Positions 34,428 to 44,036 of a stretch of 64,000 nt of DNA are shown here, piece by piece (position 1 is the first letter of the stretch; the number at the start of each line of letters is the position of its first letter). Source of the stretch: Leidyana gryllorum EB-2025a (Eukaryota; Apicomplexa); contig JBLWGC010000104.1 in assembly GCA_048772705.1 (NCBI GenBank), positions 682,001 to 746,000 of the forward strand. The letters run 5' to 3'. A program made the position numbers and the translations under genes. Under the pieces are notes generated by a model, which saw nothing but the letters and a program-made list of their open reading frames with translations, was not told where the DNA came from and made no database searches.

Positions 34428-35120
34428 ATGACCATGTTGGTTGGTCTCCTACTGGTCGTTACCCAACTGTTGGGAATTCTTTCACAATCCCTGACTGTGG
34501 TCTTTGACGAGTGTGCGGCCGCGTATCCGGCCTGCCAGCGTGTAACGAGTACTAATACCTTTCTCGAGTGCCGAGAGGTCGTCTTCGAAGACCAAGTTTG
34601 CGAATTCGCTGTGGTCAACGCTACCGTACTACTACACGAACGCCAGTTATGCTATACTCCGGATTACGGAAACGAGGCCATATTTTCGTTATCAGTCTTT
34701 GAGGGTCTTGTGATCACAGATGAAATCAACGTTTATCCCGACTTTGGCGCTGATGATGGATGCAACGATTATCCCCGCCAGCTTAAAATGGTGCGCCAGG
34801 TCACTGACAATGTGCAATGTAATACTGAACGATTTGACACACCGTATGTCAATTCCTGCCAACAAAACGTGATCACTATACACGTGAAAGGAATGCGCGT
34901 TGACAGCGTGTCACATTTTTCTGTGGACGTGGGGAATGGGTTGCTGGCCCCCATCGTCGTTACGTTGGCTTCACCCTCACTTCCTGTCCGATCAAGCTCC
35001 TCCACGAGACCTGCTAGTGGCGGGGCCATCAGTCCACCACCCCTTTCCGCATCGAATGTGGCAGGAACATACCTGACTCCCTGGCTGATGCTGTTGCTAC
35101 CTCTATTGGCCATATTCTAA
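34428..35120 (+). CDS. Small secreted, probably GPI-anchored cysteine-containing surface protein
   Basis: No family recognised. The ATG at 34428 opens a clear signal peptide (MTMLVGLLLVVTQLLGILSQ); 230 residues in one exon. The ectodomain of about 190 residues has eight or more spaced cysteines (CAAAYPAC, FLEC, QVC, QLC, DGC, VQC, NSC), which suggests disulfide bonds. A Ser/Pro-rich stalk leads to a hydrophobic C-terminus (TPWLMLLLPLLAIF) with no basic residues after it, the usual layout of a GPI attachment signal. It would sit on the cell surface or in a secretory organelle. The neighbouring gene, convergent on it, is also secreted. Confidence 0.7.
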   Translation: MTMLVGLLLVVTQLLGILSQSLTVVFDECAAAYPACQRVTSTNTFLECREVVFEDQVCEFAVVNATVLLHERQLCYTPDYGNEAIFSLSVFEGLVITDEINVYPDFGADDGCNDYPRQLKMVRQVTDNVQCNTERFDTPYVNSCQQNVITIHVKGMRVDSVSHFSVDVGNGLLAPIVVTLASPSLPVRSSSSTRPASGGAISPPPLSASNVAGTYLTPWLMLLLPLLAIF

Positions 35121-35181
35121 AGCTCGATGTACCACCCAACGAATGATGTCGGCTTCACCAAAATTATAGTATAAACAATGG

Positions 35182-36454
35182 CTAGTGTCTCTGTACAGGC
35201 TGCGATTTTGGTGCCGCCACAGGATGCACCTCCTGGCACGGCAAACTGTGAGGCGGCGGCGGTAACTGCTCAACGAACTCAGTGTCCCCCTCAGCTGCCT
35301 CACATTCCTCCGCCTGCCGTTCACATGACCTTTCAACTGACGGATGACCGGAGGTCAAAGCTTACCTGACCAGCCACATGCTCGGCATGATGGAGAGCTT
35401 CCAGTTTCTGCGCTTCCACCTTCGCTAAGCTCTCGGCATCGCCTCGTTCCAGCGCTGCCAGTCGCTCGGCCTCCACGCTTTCCACCTCCTGTAATTCCTT
35501 TTCTTCCTTCATTTGGTCCTCTGCGACGACTCTTTCGATGCAAACGCCAACGGGGATGGGACAGCGACTTACCTGCGAGAGCTTCTGCATTTTCATTTTC
35601 TTTCGTCTTGAGAACCCGCATATCCTCGTCCAAGTCCTGTTCGCGCTGCCGGATGGCCTGAGACAGATGTCGTTACCCAAGTTGTACAGCGTACCATCTC
35701 CTCTTTATGTATGGCGTCTCGCAGATGCCGCTCTGCAATGATTCATGAAGATTTCTACCTGACACAGGCTACCTTTGTTATGGAAGTCCGTTCTCTCCTC
35801 CTGTCGCAAATGACGTCACAATCACGTTTCCTACTCTACTCACCATTGCTTGTTCCTCGACTTTTTGCTGTTCAGCGTCGGCTTTGACTTGCTCATTTTC
35901 TTTCAAGTCCTCGATCTGTTAAGTTCAAGACTCGCATACGGTGAAGCTCCCCGACAGTCTCCTCACCAAGGCCAGTTTCGCCTCCGCTGCTTTGGCATGT
36001 TCCTCCTGATCTTGGACAAATTCGCTGCGCTCATGATGCTCGACCGATCAATCGTTCTAACCTGGTTCGTTCCTCGCTTTGGCTTCCGGCCGCCAGTAAC
36101 TGATTACTGACTGCATTATATCGCACTAAGTACTCACCTCCTGCGCCCGCCCATGTTCGTCTTGGTGATCCGATTGCGCTTCTTGAGCACTCTCAATCAT
36201 GTGCGCCAACGGGCCAATCACGTCCTCAGCATGTTCCACTCCGCGAGCTGACTTCGTCCCACCCACAATGTTGATGATTGGACCTTAAGAAGGAAGATAC
36301 GTTGAGAGAAGTTGGGCTGCCTACCATTGCCCGGGTCAATCATCGGGCCCTTTTCGACTTCCGTGAATGATGGTGACAAAGCATTCCGCACCCATCGGGC
36401 GCCGTCTGCACGTCCGATGCTCAGAATGATTAATGTCAAACACCTTTTCGTCAT
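35182..36454 (-). CDS. Secreted Glu/Ala/Gln-rich coiled-coil protein
   Basis: No family recognised. Nine exons: 36325-36454, 36138-36283, 35967-36038, 35844-35915, 35773-35800, 35695-35732, 35573-35657, 35366-35529 and 35182-35313. This gives 288 residues with phase kept at each join; exons 5 and 6 are only 28 and 38 nt. The start MTKRCLTLIILSIGRADG is a likely signal peptide. Most of the rest is charged heptad-type helix, such as EDLKENEQVKADAEQQKVEEQ and VESVEAERLAALERGDAE, ending in a Pro-rich tail. Intron ends are short, and two acceptors are GAG rather than CAG/TAG, so small boundary errors are possible. Start codon 30 bp from that of HOP1. Confidence 0.65.
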
Positions 36455-36484
36455 GAAGTGATATTCGCACACGCGTGCGAAAGT

Positions 36485-37735
36485 ATGACCACCGAAGTTA
36501 TTACCCGGACCCAATGCCTGACCGCCCTACAATCCCTCAACGTCATCAAGAACGCTGTTCGGAGCGCCTTCTCTAGCATTGGTGAGAAATTGAATCTGTG
36601 TCAAAGACGATCTGCAGCATATTTACGTAACTTGTTCGAAGAAGATGCATTCGAAGATAAAACAATTGGTGACCTGCAGCTGAAGTTACTAAGGCCGCAC
36701 GGGCCCGAGGCTGCATTGGTACTGAGTTGGTTTGAACGAGGTAAGCGAGTAAATGCACGATCAAGAAGTCCTTTTGTACGCAGGTGTTTTCGACGCTTTG
36801 GAGAAACAGTATCTTCGCTTGCTTGCTTTTGGAATTCATAGTTGCAGCGACGAGTTGTTGGAGGTAAGTGATCTGTAGCACTGGATGATACTACAGGGGT
36901 GGAAAGTGTTATCATTTCAGATTTACGTACGATGAAGATGGAACGAGTATGAACGTGACTAGGAAGAATGGTGTGTCCGACGCAACTTCGGCCGCTAAAA
37001 TTGTTCCACGTGACCAAGCGCGCGACCAGACTCTATCCCTCATCAAATCTGTAAGTTTGTGCACTAATATTGTTCTCAGTATTCCGTTAGCTTATTGTAT
37101 TGACTCAATCCTTAACTCCCCTCCCTCCAATGCATCATTTGTCCCTCAAACTATGGTATTATGATGAGAGGGTTCCAGATGATTATGAGCCCGAGTTTTT
37201 TCGTCCCACTGATCCAGAGCACCAACTACGCTTTGGCACACTACCGCAGGTATGTTAGTACATGCACTGGTAGAAAACTCGTGTGATCAGGATTGTGATA
37301 TAGGAGAATTGAACACTGGCATCCATGGTATCGCCGTGAGGATCAAAACCGTTGCAGAAGCTGAGGAGTCAATCGCTGAGGACGAGGAAAATATCTCAGA
37401 GCGCTTTAGCACCTCCACTACTGCTTCCGAAAATAAGGAAGACGAGACGGTGCTGTCGCGATGGCTGTCCGATCATGAGACCTTCAGCAAGAGCGACCTC
37501 ATAGCGGCGTTCGAACTGGATGATCGCAGTGCGGCCGCAACTATCCAGCGCTTACAGCGCTCGGGTATCATCGGACGGTAAGTTGAGTTTGATCTGGTTC
37601 GATCACTATGGGTCAAACAACAGGTACGACAGACGGACCAAGTGCTACACGGTTCAGGGCAAGAGTAGCAGAAATTGCTACAAGGCCTTGGACGATCTCT
37701 CCACCCCTCCCCTCAAGAGAGCGCGAGTAGCTTAA
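36485..37735 (+). CDS. HOP1: HORMA-domain meiotic chromosome axis protein (HOP1/HORMAD)
   Basis: HORMA proteins of the HOP1 group build the meiotic axis and promote inter-homologue recombination. Seven exons: 36485-36581, 36618-36740, 36784-36863, 36907-37050, 37091-37249, 37291-37577 and 37624-37735; 333 residues. Diagnostic order: AYLRNLFEEDAF, GVFDALEKQYLRLLAFGI, CYHFRFTYDEDG, SLIKSLIVLTQSLTPLPP, then LSLKLWYYDERVPDDYEPEFF and GIHGIAVRIKT. The region RWLSDHETFSKSDLIAAFEL to YDRRTKCYTV looks like a winged helix. The short basic C-terminus PPLKRARVA may act as a closure motif, which is inference. The gene suggests a sexual cycle. Confidence 0.92.
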
Positions 37736-37751
37736 AAATTTATCGTTTGGT

Positions 37752-38243
37752 ATGCGATGGATTCCAAGGATCCGAGAAGGTTATGCCCCTGGTTCCATCA
37801 TTAGTCAAGCCTTATATGGACTAGCTGTACAGTCAAGCTTGGTAGCCTCGGAAAGGAACTTGGAAGGATTGGTATTGCAGCCGGGCAATGACGATTCCAA
37901 TAGAGGCTCACTCGCTGTCATGCGACTTGAAGCTACTTTGGTTGACACTTTGGATCAATTACATGGGCTTATCGGCGAGATGCGTGGCAACTCATTGGGG
38001 ATGAAGGCGGTTTTACCGCATGATAATGTTCCCAAATCGAGAAGTTCGAGATTGCGCACATGGGATTCTGAGTTGAAAAGCCCATTTCGGAGATGTCCCC
38101 CGATCGACGAGTCCGCGCTTGTAGGATTTGGGTCAGCAGCCGCTCTCGAAGCGCTGTATGAACGGAAGACTGATAAGTCGCTGACCCAAATCCACACGCG
38201 TCTCGGTCGTCGAACAGCCGACACATCGGCGAACGGTGCTTGA
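37752..38243 (+). CDS. Small uncharacterised protein downstream of HOP1
   Basis: Not recognised. 163 residues from the ATG at 37752, only 16 bp after the HOP1 stop and on the same strand. Composition is ordinary, with a helical centre (RLEATLVDTLDQLHGLIGEM) and a basic end. There is no signal peptide or membrane segment. It could be an independent gene with its promoter inside HOP1. Confidence 0.45.
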   Translation: MRWIPRIREGYAPGSIISQALYGLAVQSSLVASERNLEGLVLQPGNDDSNRGSLAVMRLEATLVDTLDQLHGLIGEMRGNSLGMKAVLPHDNVPKSRSSRLRTWDSELKSPFRRCPPIDESALVGFGSAAALEALYERKTDKSLTQIHTRLGRRTADTSANGA

Positions 38244-38344
38244 CTGCGCCCATAGGGAGCATCGGATATTTTATATATACGTCGAATTCCACACCAGACA
38301 AACAAACACACACACACAATGACTTCGAGGCTTTCTCTCCTCAA

Positions 38345-40815
38345 TCAACGACGCAAAAAGAGAGAGGCAGGTTTGTATGCAGGAATTGTTGGGTAAGACG
38401 GTCTCTGTTGGGGGTTGGAGGAAAGTCCAGTGCTGGGGAGGCCTGTGGATGGTACTCCGGTTGACGTGGTGGAGAGGCTTTGAGGTTCGATCGAACGAGT
38501 AGGGAAAGGGAGAGGGTCTCTGGGGAGCAGCTTGGCTGCGAAGTTGGGGGTATCCGCCCTATGTGGAAAAGGTGGCATCTCGAGTGGCGGTGGAGAATGG
38601 TTCAGCGATAGAACTTTACGATCGGGCAGGCGTCGCGGGCCCTCGCTGAGAGCACTTCTCGCCACGGGTGAATACGAAGAGGCCTTGAGTTGTGGGGGGC
38701 TTCTGCCTCTTGCGTCGATGAATGCGGCGCCGGTGGTGGGGGAACGTGGTTTGAGAGGGAGAGGGGATTTGTGATTAGAGCGTGCCAGGAGTGGCGGCGA
38801 CGGCTGACGATTCATAGCGGCTGCGCTCGTGGCGTTGGACGTTTGCATCTGGTAGATATGTTCAGCCTCCTCGAAGAGGGAGACGAACTTCTTGAGTGAG
38901 TACTTTTTACCATCGTGGAAGACCAGTGGGGTCTTGGATGTTTGGGAGAGACCAATTCGAATCTTTAGATGACCGAAGGTGTAGGCACCTGGTCGCACCC
39001 GAATGCAGAACACTTTACTTGTCCTGCGTGAGTGTAGGTAGCGAAAGTTTGAGAGTTTGTGTGCCTAACCTTAGATTGAAGAACGCTGCAACCGCTTGGT
39101 CAATAGGGTCCCCCGGGACGGGAACGTATTCGGGTCCGACATGGAGGACCTGACCAGGAGCAGCGAAAGGCGACGACGACGAGTTCTCTTGCGGGGGGGT
39201 ATGATTATCGGTTTGACTTTGTGTCAACATCATCCTAGCGGGGCTGCCAGCGCCTGTGGGGGGTCGGCGCGCTTTGTTACTGGTGGGCGACTGAGTCGCT
39301 ATTGTGTCGAGGCTGCGCAGGGCTCTTTCGATATCACTATCAGCGATTCCGCACACTTCGAACGCCGCAGAAGCAAGATGCTTGCGAGTGAGAGTTGCTT
39401 CCGATCGCAAGGATCGTAAGCACATTGATTGACTTCTGAGTTTGAGACTCAGATCACTAATTGTGTCGGCTACCAGGTGGGCCTGGGCGCGAGAGCAGTA
39501 AGTATGTGGGTGCCGATAGACTCACTTACCGGCGGTCCCGAGCCCGGCTTAGTGCTAGCTAAGCGATCCTCCAAGGAAACTATGCGAGCCGACTGAAGGG
39601 GGGGGCTTATGACGCATTTACCGAGAGACTTACCAAATCGGAGATCGTGCGAAGCGCTCCGTCAAGCTGAACCGCTTTGCATTTCGCGGCAGTCTGATAG
39701 AGAGGAGGCGGCATTGGGATTGAGCGTTGGTAGAGAGAGGGTCGTTGCGTACCTGCGTGCGTAAAGCTTCCTTTGTGCGGACGCTGAGGACCTGAACCAT
39801 TGCTCGCAACTCGGAAGGTGACATGCTCATGATCGCTGTACGGGGGAGGGTGCGTGAGACGCCTAAAATCTGAGTAACTCTTACTGGCAGGGTCGAACGA
39901 TGCCTGAGAAGCTTCTTGGGCAGCTCGGCTGACCAGGGGTCCTGATGTCCAGCCGGCGACATCAAGACCCAATCGCATTCCCAAAACCTTTACCAACGCC
40001 TCGAGCTTCAACCTTTGAAACCTTTCGACTGTGAGCTGATGGTGAGAAGATTCTGGAACCGGTGTGGGTGGAGATTGAGACTCACTTCTGTTTGTAGAGC
40101 GTCCACCACGGAGGCTGTTTGGGGTCCATCCGTTGGGGCTGAGTAACTGGTTTCGGCGAGCGTTGCAGTCTGCGGGGAGCGTGTCGGGGTGAGACTTGTG
40201 GAGGCCGGCCCTTGTTGGCGGCCCTCAAGTTGTTGGAGTCTCTGCGAGACGGACTGTAAAGTGGTGAGTATATGGGCTTGGATTGCCGCTGAGGGCGCAG
40301 CACTATCTGTGCAGTTTCAGTGGTGTCTTGAACACATATCGGAGCGACCCACCGGTCTGTGAGACTGCATCTTCATCAAAAGCGAAAGAAGTGTCTTTGT
40401 TCGGCGGTTGGAGATCAGGCGGAGGGGGACTGGCCCCAGAGACGAAACGTGTTCGTCTCGAAGCGATCGCCTGTTTAAGCTGTAATAAACCGTCTTGTAG
40501 GGCTCGCACTGCAGGAGTATTTCAAGTTGCCCGGCCTCGCTTACACTCTGAACGGAGGGCTTGACTGGGGGGAGCCTGTTGCCGTCGAGGCAGATTGTCA
40601 GTGGTTGCAGGAGCAACTTTGAATCGCGATTGGGTGGGCGATGAGGTCAACGTTGAAGGAGTTGTGAGGCTCCCTGCTGCTGCTAGATCGTGTGTGTGGG
40701 GTCGCGAGGCCTGTACCAATGCCCGCTTGAGGTCGGCCAGTGAGGTGTCGGCCTGCGGCTCCTGCATTCCTCGCGGCACCATTTTTTTTACCTTGGTCCA
40801 GTACCTATAGAACAT
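38345..40815 (-). CDS. Uncharacterised protein with GAR/GAS2-like domain
   Basis: Seven exons: 40545-40815, 40353-40508, 40086-40306, 39634-40035, 39530-39592, 39070-39482 and 38345-39023; 734 residues (723 if the ATG at 40782 is used). Short coiled-coil stretches (LTTLQSVSQRLQQLEGRQQ, ARIVSLEDRLA, LVADTISDLSLKL) come first. Near residues 470-560, DPIDQAVAAFFN is followed across an intron by PGAYTFGHLKIRI and DGKKYSLKKFVSLF. That order resembles the GAS2-related (GAR) microtubule-binding domain, but Cys/His landmarks are few, so the match is tentative. The last 180 residues are disordered Ser/Pro-rich. If correct, a microtubule-linked role would follow. Confidence 0.6.
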
Positions 40816-40908
40816 TGAGGGTCTAATTAGAGATCCCGCAAGCCCTTCACTACTATCACTCGCGTACAGAGGATCTAATTGATGACAAGAGGTTGGAACA
40901 AATTCAAA

Positions 40909-41394
40909 CTAACAACATAGGAAGTGCTTGCGCACACGTTTCTGGCGACGACCTCCTTGGGGCACTCGCTGGCCTTTGGTCGGTAAGGGATTCACTGGAG
41001 GAACCGCTGCCGGATTGAGAATTCCGTAAGGATCCATAAAAGGTACACCGGATCCGGGAGTCATCATGTATGTGGCTCCTAAGGGCAGGTATTGAATGCC
41101 CCTGAAGTAGTCCAGATCAGGAGTATCGCCTTCGTAAAGCTCCTTGGCGCCCTCGTCTTCTCCGGCGGGTTCCCATTCAGCAGGGAGACTCGCCACAACA
41201 GGTCCGGGCAACCGACGAGCTGCTTCCTCGGGATTGCTGGGGTCAATGGGGATCGTCTTGCCGTCTGGCAGCTGATAATAGGCGTGCGTCTGCATCTCTC
41301 CCACCGCCTGGGGCGGAGGGTTCGGGGTACGGATGCCCGTCGGACTTGCTTGATTAGAAGGCCCTTCCATCGTGTGCATGCGGCGCTGTTGCAT
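40909..41394 (-). CDS. Small Pro-rich protein with basic tail ending in Cys-Cys
   Basis: Not recognised. Single exon, 161 residues from the ATG at 41394. The centre has conserved-looking segments YYQLPDGKTIPIDP and GDTPDLDYFRGIQYLPLG. The end is a run of Arg/Lys leading to HFLCC. A basic patch with terminal Cys-Cys is a common lipid-attachment layout, through palmitoyl or Rab-type prenyl groups, but no GTPase domain is present. The start codon is 6 bp from that of PKA-R on the other strand, so the two may be co-regulated. Confidence 0.6.
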   Translation of the reverse strand: MQQRRMHTMEGPSNQASPTGIRTPNPPPQAVGEMQTHAYYQLPDGKTIPIDPSNPEEAARRLPGPVVASLPAEWEPAGEDEGAKELYEGDTPDLDYFRGIQYLPLGATYMMTPGSGVPFMDPYGILNPAAVPPVNPLPTKGQRVPQGGRRQKRVRKHFLCC

Positions 41395-41400
41395 GTACTG

Positions 41401-42500
41401 ATGGTGGACCTACGGCGGGCGTTCACCGAATCGGCTTCCAGCTCGGAAGATGAAGGCAGAGACGCTGCCGTATCTCAGGCCAACTTGGTAAGACTCAACT
41501 TTGTCTCTCCTCATACCGACTCAACAGACCGCTGTGCAACGTACAGAAGGTCCACGACTGGCTGTCAGCTCCGAAGTGCCAGGTGCCATAGATCGAAACT
41601 TTGTTCCACCCAAATTCGCCAAAACGGACGACCAGATGGAACGCATATCCGCGATAGTTAAGAAGTCCTTCATGTTTCAGGTGAGCCGATTGAGTGTCTC
41701 CGTGTGTGCATATTCCAACACGCACTCAGGCTTTGGACGAGACCGATTTCCAAATTGTGCTCGACGCCTTTGAGGAGAAACCCTTCAAAAAGGGGGACGA
41801 GATGATCAAACAGGGAGCCGAAGGCGACTGCTTGTACCTGGTGGAGTCAGGAAAGTTCAGTGTCTGGAAACAGGGAGCCAACGAAGACCAACCTCGTCGG
41901 GTAAATGAGATGGGTGCGGGTCAGGTTATTGGGGAACTCGCATTGCTGTATTCTGCACCGCGAGCTGCAACTGTCATTGCGGAGGAAGACGCCACTGTGT
42001 GGAGATTGGATCGGAGCACTTTCAGCAATGTGGTGCGAGTGTCTGCCATGAAGAAGAGAGAGAAGTATGCCGGGTTTTTACGGAAAGTTGAGATATTGAA
42101 GGATTTGGACGACTACGATATTATGGAGCTCTGCGACGCTGTCCACGTTACCGAGCCTTATGATGAGGGCGACAACGTTGTGATCCAGGGCGACAGTGAC
42201 AACGTCAACCACTTTTACATTTTGGGTGAGTGATCATCAATCTATGGCAATGGACGGTGACTTCCCGTGGCTACAGAGAGTGGAGAAGCGGAGGCAATCA
42301 AAGACGGTCAAGTTGTTATGAAATATAAACCGGGAGACTACTTTGGTGAGTTGGCCTTACTGCGTCCTGTGCCCCGCCAAGCTACTGTCCGAATTACTAA
42401 AACTCCGGCTCGATGTTTATATCTCGGGCGTGATGCCTTCAACAGGCTTCTGGGGCCCCTGGAGGACTTACTCAACAAGCGCACTACGCAATATGAGTAG
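41401..42500 (+). CDS. PKAR: cAMP-dependent protein kinase regulatory subunit, short form
   Basis: Binds and inhibits the PKA catalytic subunit until cAMP is bound. Exons 41401-41487, 41528-41680, 41730-42225 and 42277-42500 give 319 residues. Both cyclic-nucleotide domains have an intact phosphate-binding cassette with the cAMP-contacting Arg: GELALLYSAPRAATV and GELALLRPVPRQATV. Only about 95 residues precede domain A and no dimerisation/docking helix pair is seen, as in several apicomplexan PKA-R proteins. The inhibitor site aligns as PRLAVSSEV against RRGAISAEV of RI-alpha. The P-3 Arg is replaced by Pro, the P-2 Arg is kept, and P0 is Ala, a non-phosphorylated pseudosubstrate. Confidence 0.92.
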
Positions 42501-42737
42501 AGGAGTGAGGGGATGAATCGAGAAGAAGGCTGTGATAGAACCAGCGACCTATTTTCATCCATGTCTCAGTGAAGACTGTTATGCGAGAGCCTATTAACGG
42601 GTGAAGGAGTGATACGATATACGTCGTTTTGTGATTCTCCAACAAGCTTTGCGTAATTATGTCGGTTGGGACTCGCGCCCCGCGGGTGGCTGGCCGGATC
42701 GAACACGGTGTAGGAAAATAGAGAGCGCAGGTGCGGA

Positions 42738-43181
42738 ATGAGGCCTCATTTCATTGTATTGCTGTTGACAGCCGTATGGTTAGTCGCAGCCAAGTTATCT
42801 GAGCCTACCAAGGCGCGAAACCTGCTGGACGATCGTTTCGATGAGTTTGGACGCGAGTATGATGAAAGAGAGGAGTTGACTGGAATCAGTTGCGCGTTGA
42901 TCACTGGAGATTGCAGCGCCTGTGCAACGACCCCCGGATGTGGATATTGTGCGTCAGCCGGTAGGTGGTGGTGACGGGTGCAAAATAATACTGTAATAAA
43001 CCCAGGTGTATGTATGGACGAGAGAGGCCCCTGTGCCGAGAGTCGACCAGTGACATGGCATTGGCATTGTCCTGATCATGTCCGATGGTGGGTCGTTTTG
43101 TTGATCATCTTGGCCATCTTGGTGTGTTTGGGAGCATTGATGGGGTGCGCATTGCGGTTCGTATGCTGTTGTTGCGTGTGA
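42738..43181 (+). CDS. Small single-pass PSI-domain protein, PTTG1IP-like
   Basis: Exons 42738-42960 and 43006-43181 give 132 residues. A signal peptide (MRPHFIVLLLTAVWLVAA) precedes a short charged stretch. Next is a compact PSI domain with the C-x-C-C-C pattern (SCALITGDCSACATTPGCGYC, then VCMDERGPC and WHC). One membrane span (WWVVLLIILAILVCLGALMG) ends in FVCCCCV. A PSI domain joined to one helix and a run of juxtamembrane cysteines is the layout of PTTG1IP (PBF). The cytosolic tail is almost absent, unlike animal PTTG1IP. Cysteines facing the cytosol are likely palmitoylated (inference). Confidence 0.7.
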
Positions 43182-43204
43182 GTAACAAACCTTTTTTTGG
43201 ACTC

Positions 43205-43987
43205 ATGGCCAACCCAACGAGCACTGCCCGAAGCTTCCAGCTTGAAGGCTGGGAGCAATCGGACTTTCCTATCGTATGCGAAACCTGTTTGGGAGATAAC
43301 CCGCAAGTTCGAATGCAAAAGGCCCCTTGCGACAAGGAGTGCAAGATATGCAATAGACCCTATACTGTGTTCAGGTGGCAGCCAGGTCGTCATGCGCGCT
43401 ACAAGAACACAATAATATGTCAAATGTGCGCCAGACAGAAGAACGTCTGTCAAGTCTGCCTCTATGACCTGCAATGGGGGCTACCAGTCCAAATTCGGGA
43501 CCACTTCCTGGAAGGCGGGGGCGGCGGTCAGCTACAGCAGACCAGCAATGTACTGGACGTTCCATCGTCTCGTGTAAATCGCGATTATGCAGTCCATCGA
43601 CAGGAACATATGCCAGTGCCAGATGCAGGGTTCGACAAAGTCCAGCATCATCCCATCCTTCAGAAACTCCAGAGGACAGCCCCGTACTATGCCCGAAACC
43701 AAGAGAGAGTTTGCTCTTTCTGGCGTAAAGGGAACTGTACTCGAGGAGAAAGATGTCCCTATCGGCATGAGGAAGACCATCACGACCCAGCCCTCTCTAA
43801 CCAAAAGATTAAAGATCGATATTTCGGTGTCAATGACCCTGTTGCTAGTAAGCTAATGAAGAAACACGAAGAAGAGGAACAGAAGCGCGCTGCAAACGCA
43901 AACACCAACAACAATAGTGTCGCCCAACAACCACAGCCCCCACCGCCACAGCAGCAACAACAACAACAGTCGCAGCCGCCGTCTTGA
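43205..43987 (+). CDS. RBM22: RBM22/Slt11-like spliceosome protein lacking the RRM
   Basis: RBM22 (yeast Ecm2/Slt11) contacts U6 snRNA and the intron in the catalytic spliceosome. One exon, 260 residues from the ATG at 43205, 23 bp after the PSI gene. The N-terminus is unmistakable: FPIVCETCLGDNPQVRM, CDKECKICNRPYTVFRW, KNTIICQMCARQKNVCQVC. The C3H zinc finger CSFWRKGNCTRGERCPYRH and IKDRYFGVNDPVASKLMKK follow. In known RBM22 proteins an RRM comes next; here the protein instead ends in an Asn/Pro/Gln-rich tail. No RRM is found before the next gene at 44037. Confidence 0.9.
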   Translation: MANPTSTARSFQLEGWEQSDFPIVCETCLGDNPQVRMQKAPCDKECKICNRPYTVFRWQPGRHARYKNTIICQMCARQKNVCQVCLYDLQWGLPVQIRDHFLEGGGGGQLQQTSNVLDVPSSRVNRDYAVHRQEHMPVPDAGFDKVQHHPILQKLQRTAPYYARNQERVCSFWRKGNCTRGERCPYRHEEDHHDPALSNQKIKDRYFGVNDPVASKLMKKHEEEEQKRAANANTNNNSVAQQPQPPPPQQQQQQQSQPPS

Positions 43988-44036
43988 AACAAATCCAATC
44001 CCCTTTTTCAGTAGATACCATCAAAACTTTACATAT

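Noticed and set aside
39720-39780. Possible extra intron (GTACGC to CAG) in the GAR-like gene
   Set aside because: Removing it shifts the frame and gives an early stop, while reading through stays open and joins to the next exon.
40909-41394. Rab GTPase, suggested by the basic tail ending in Cys-Cys
   Set aside because: No nucleotide-binding motifs are present in the 161 residues.
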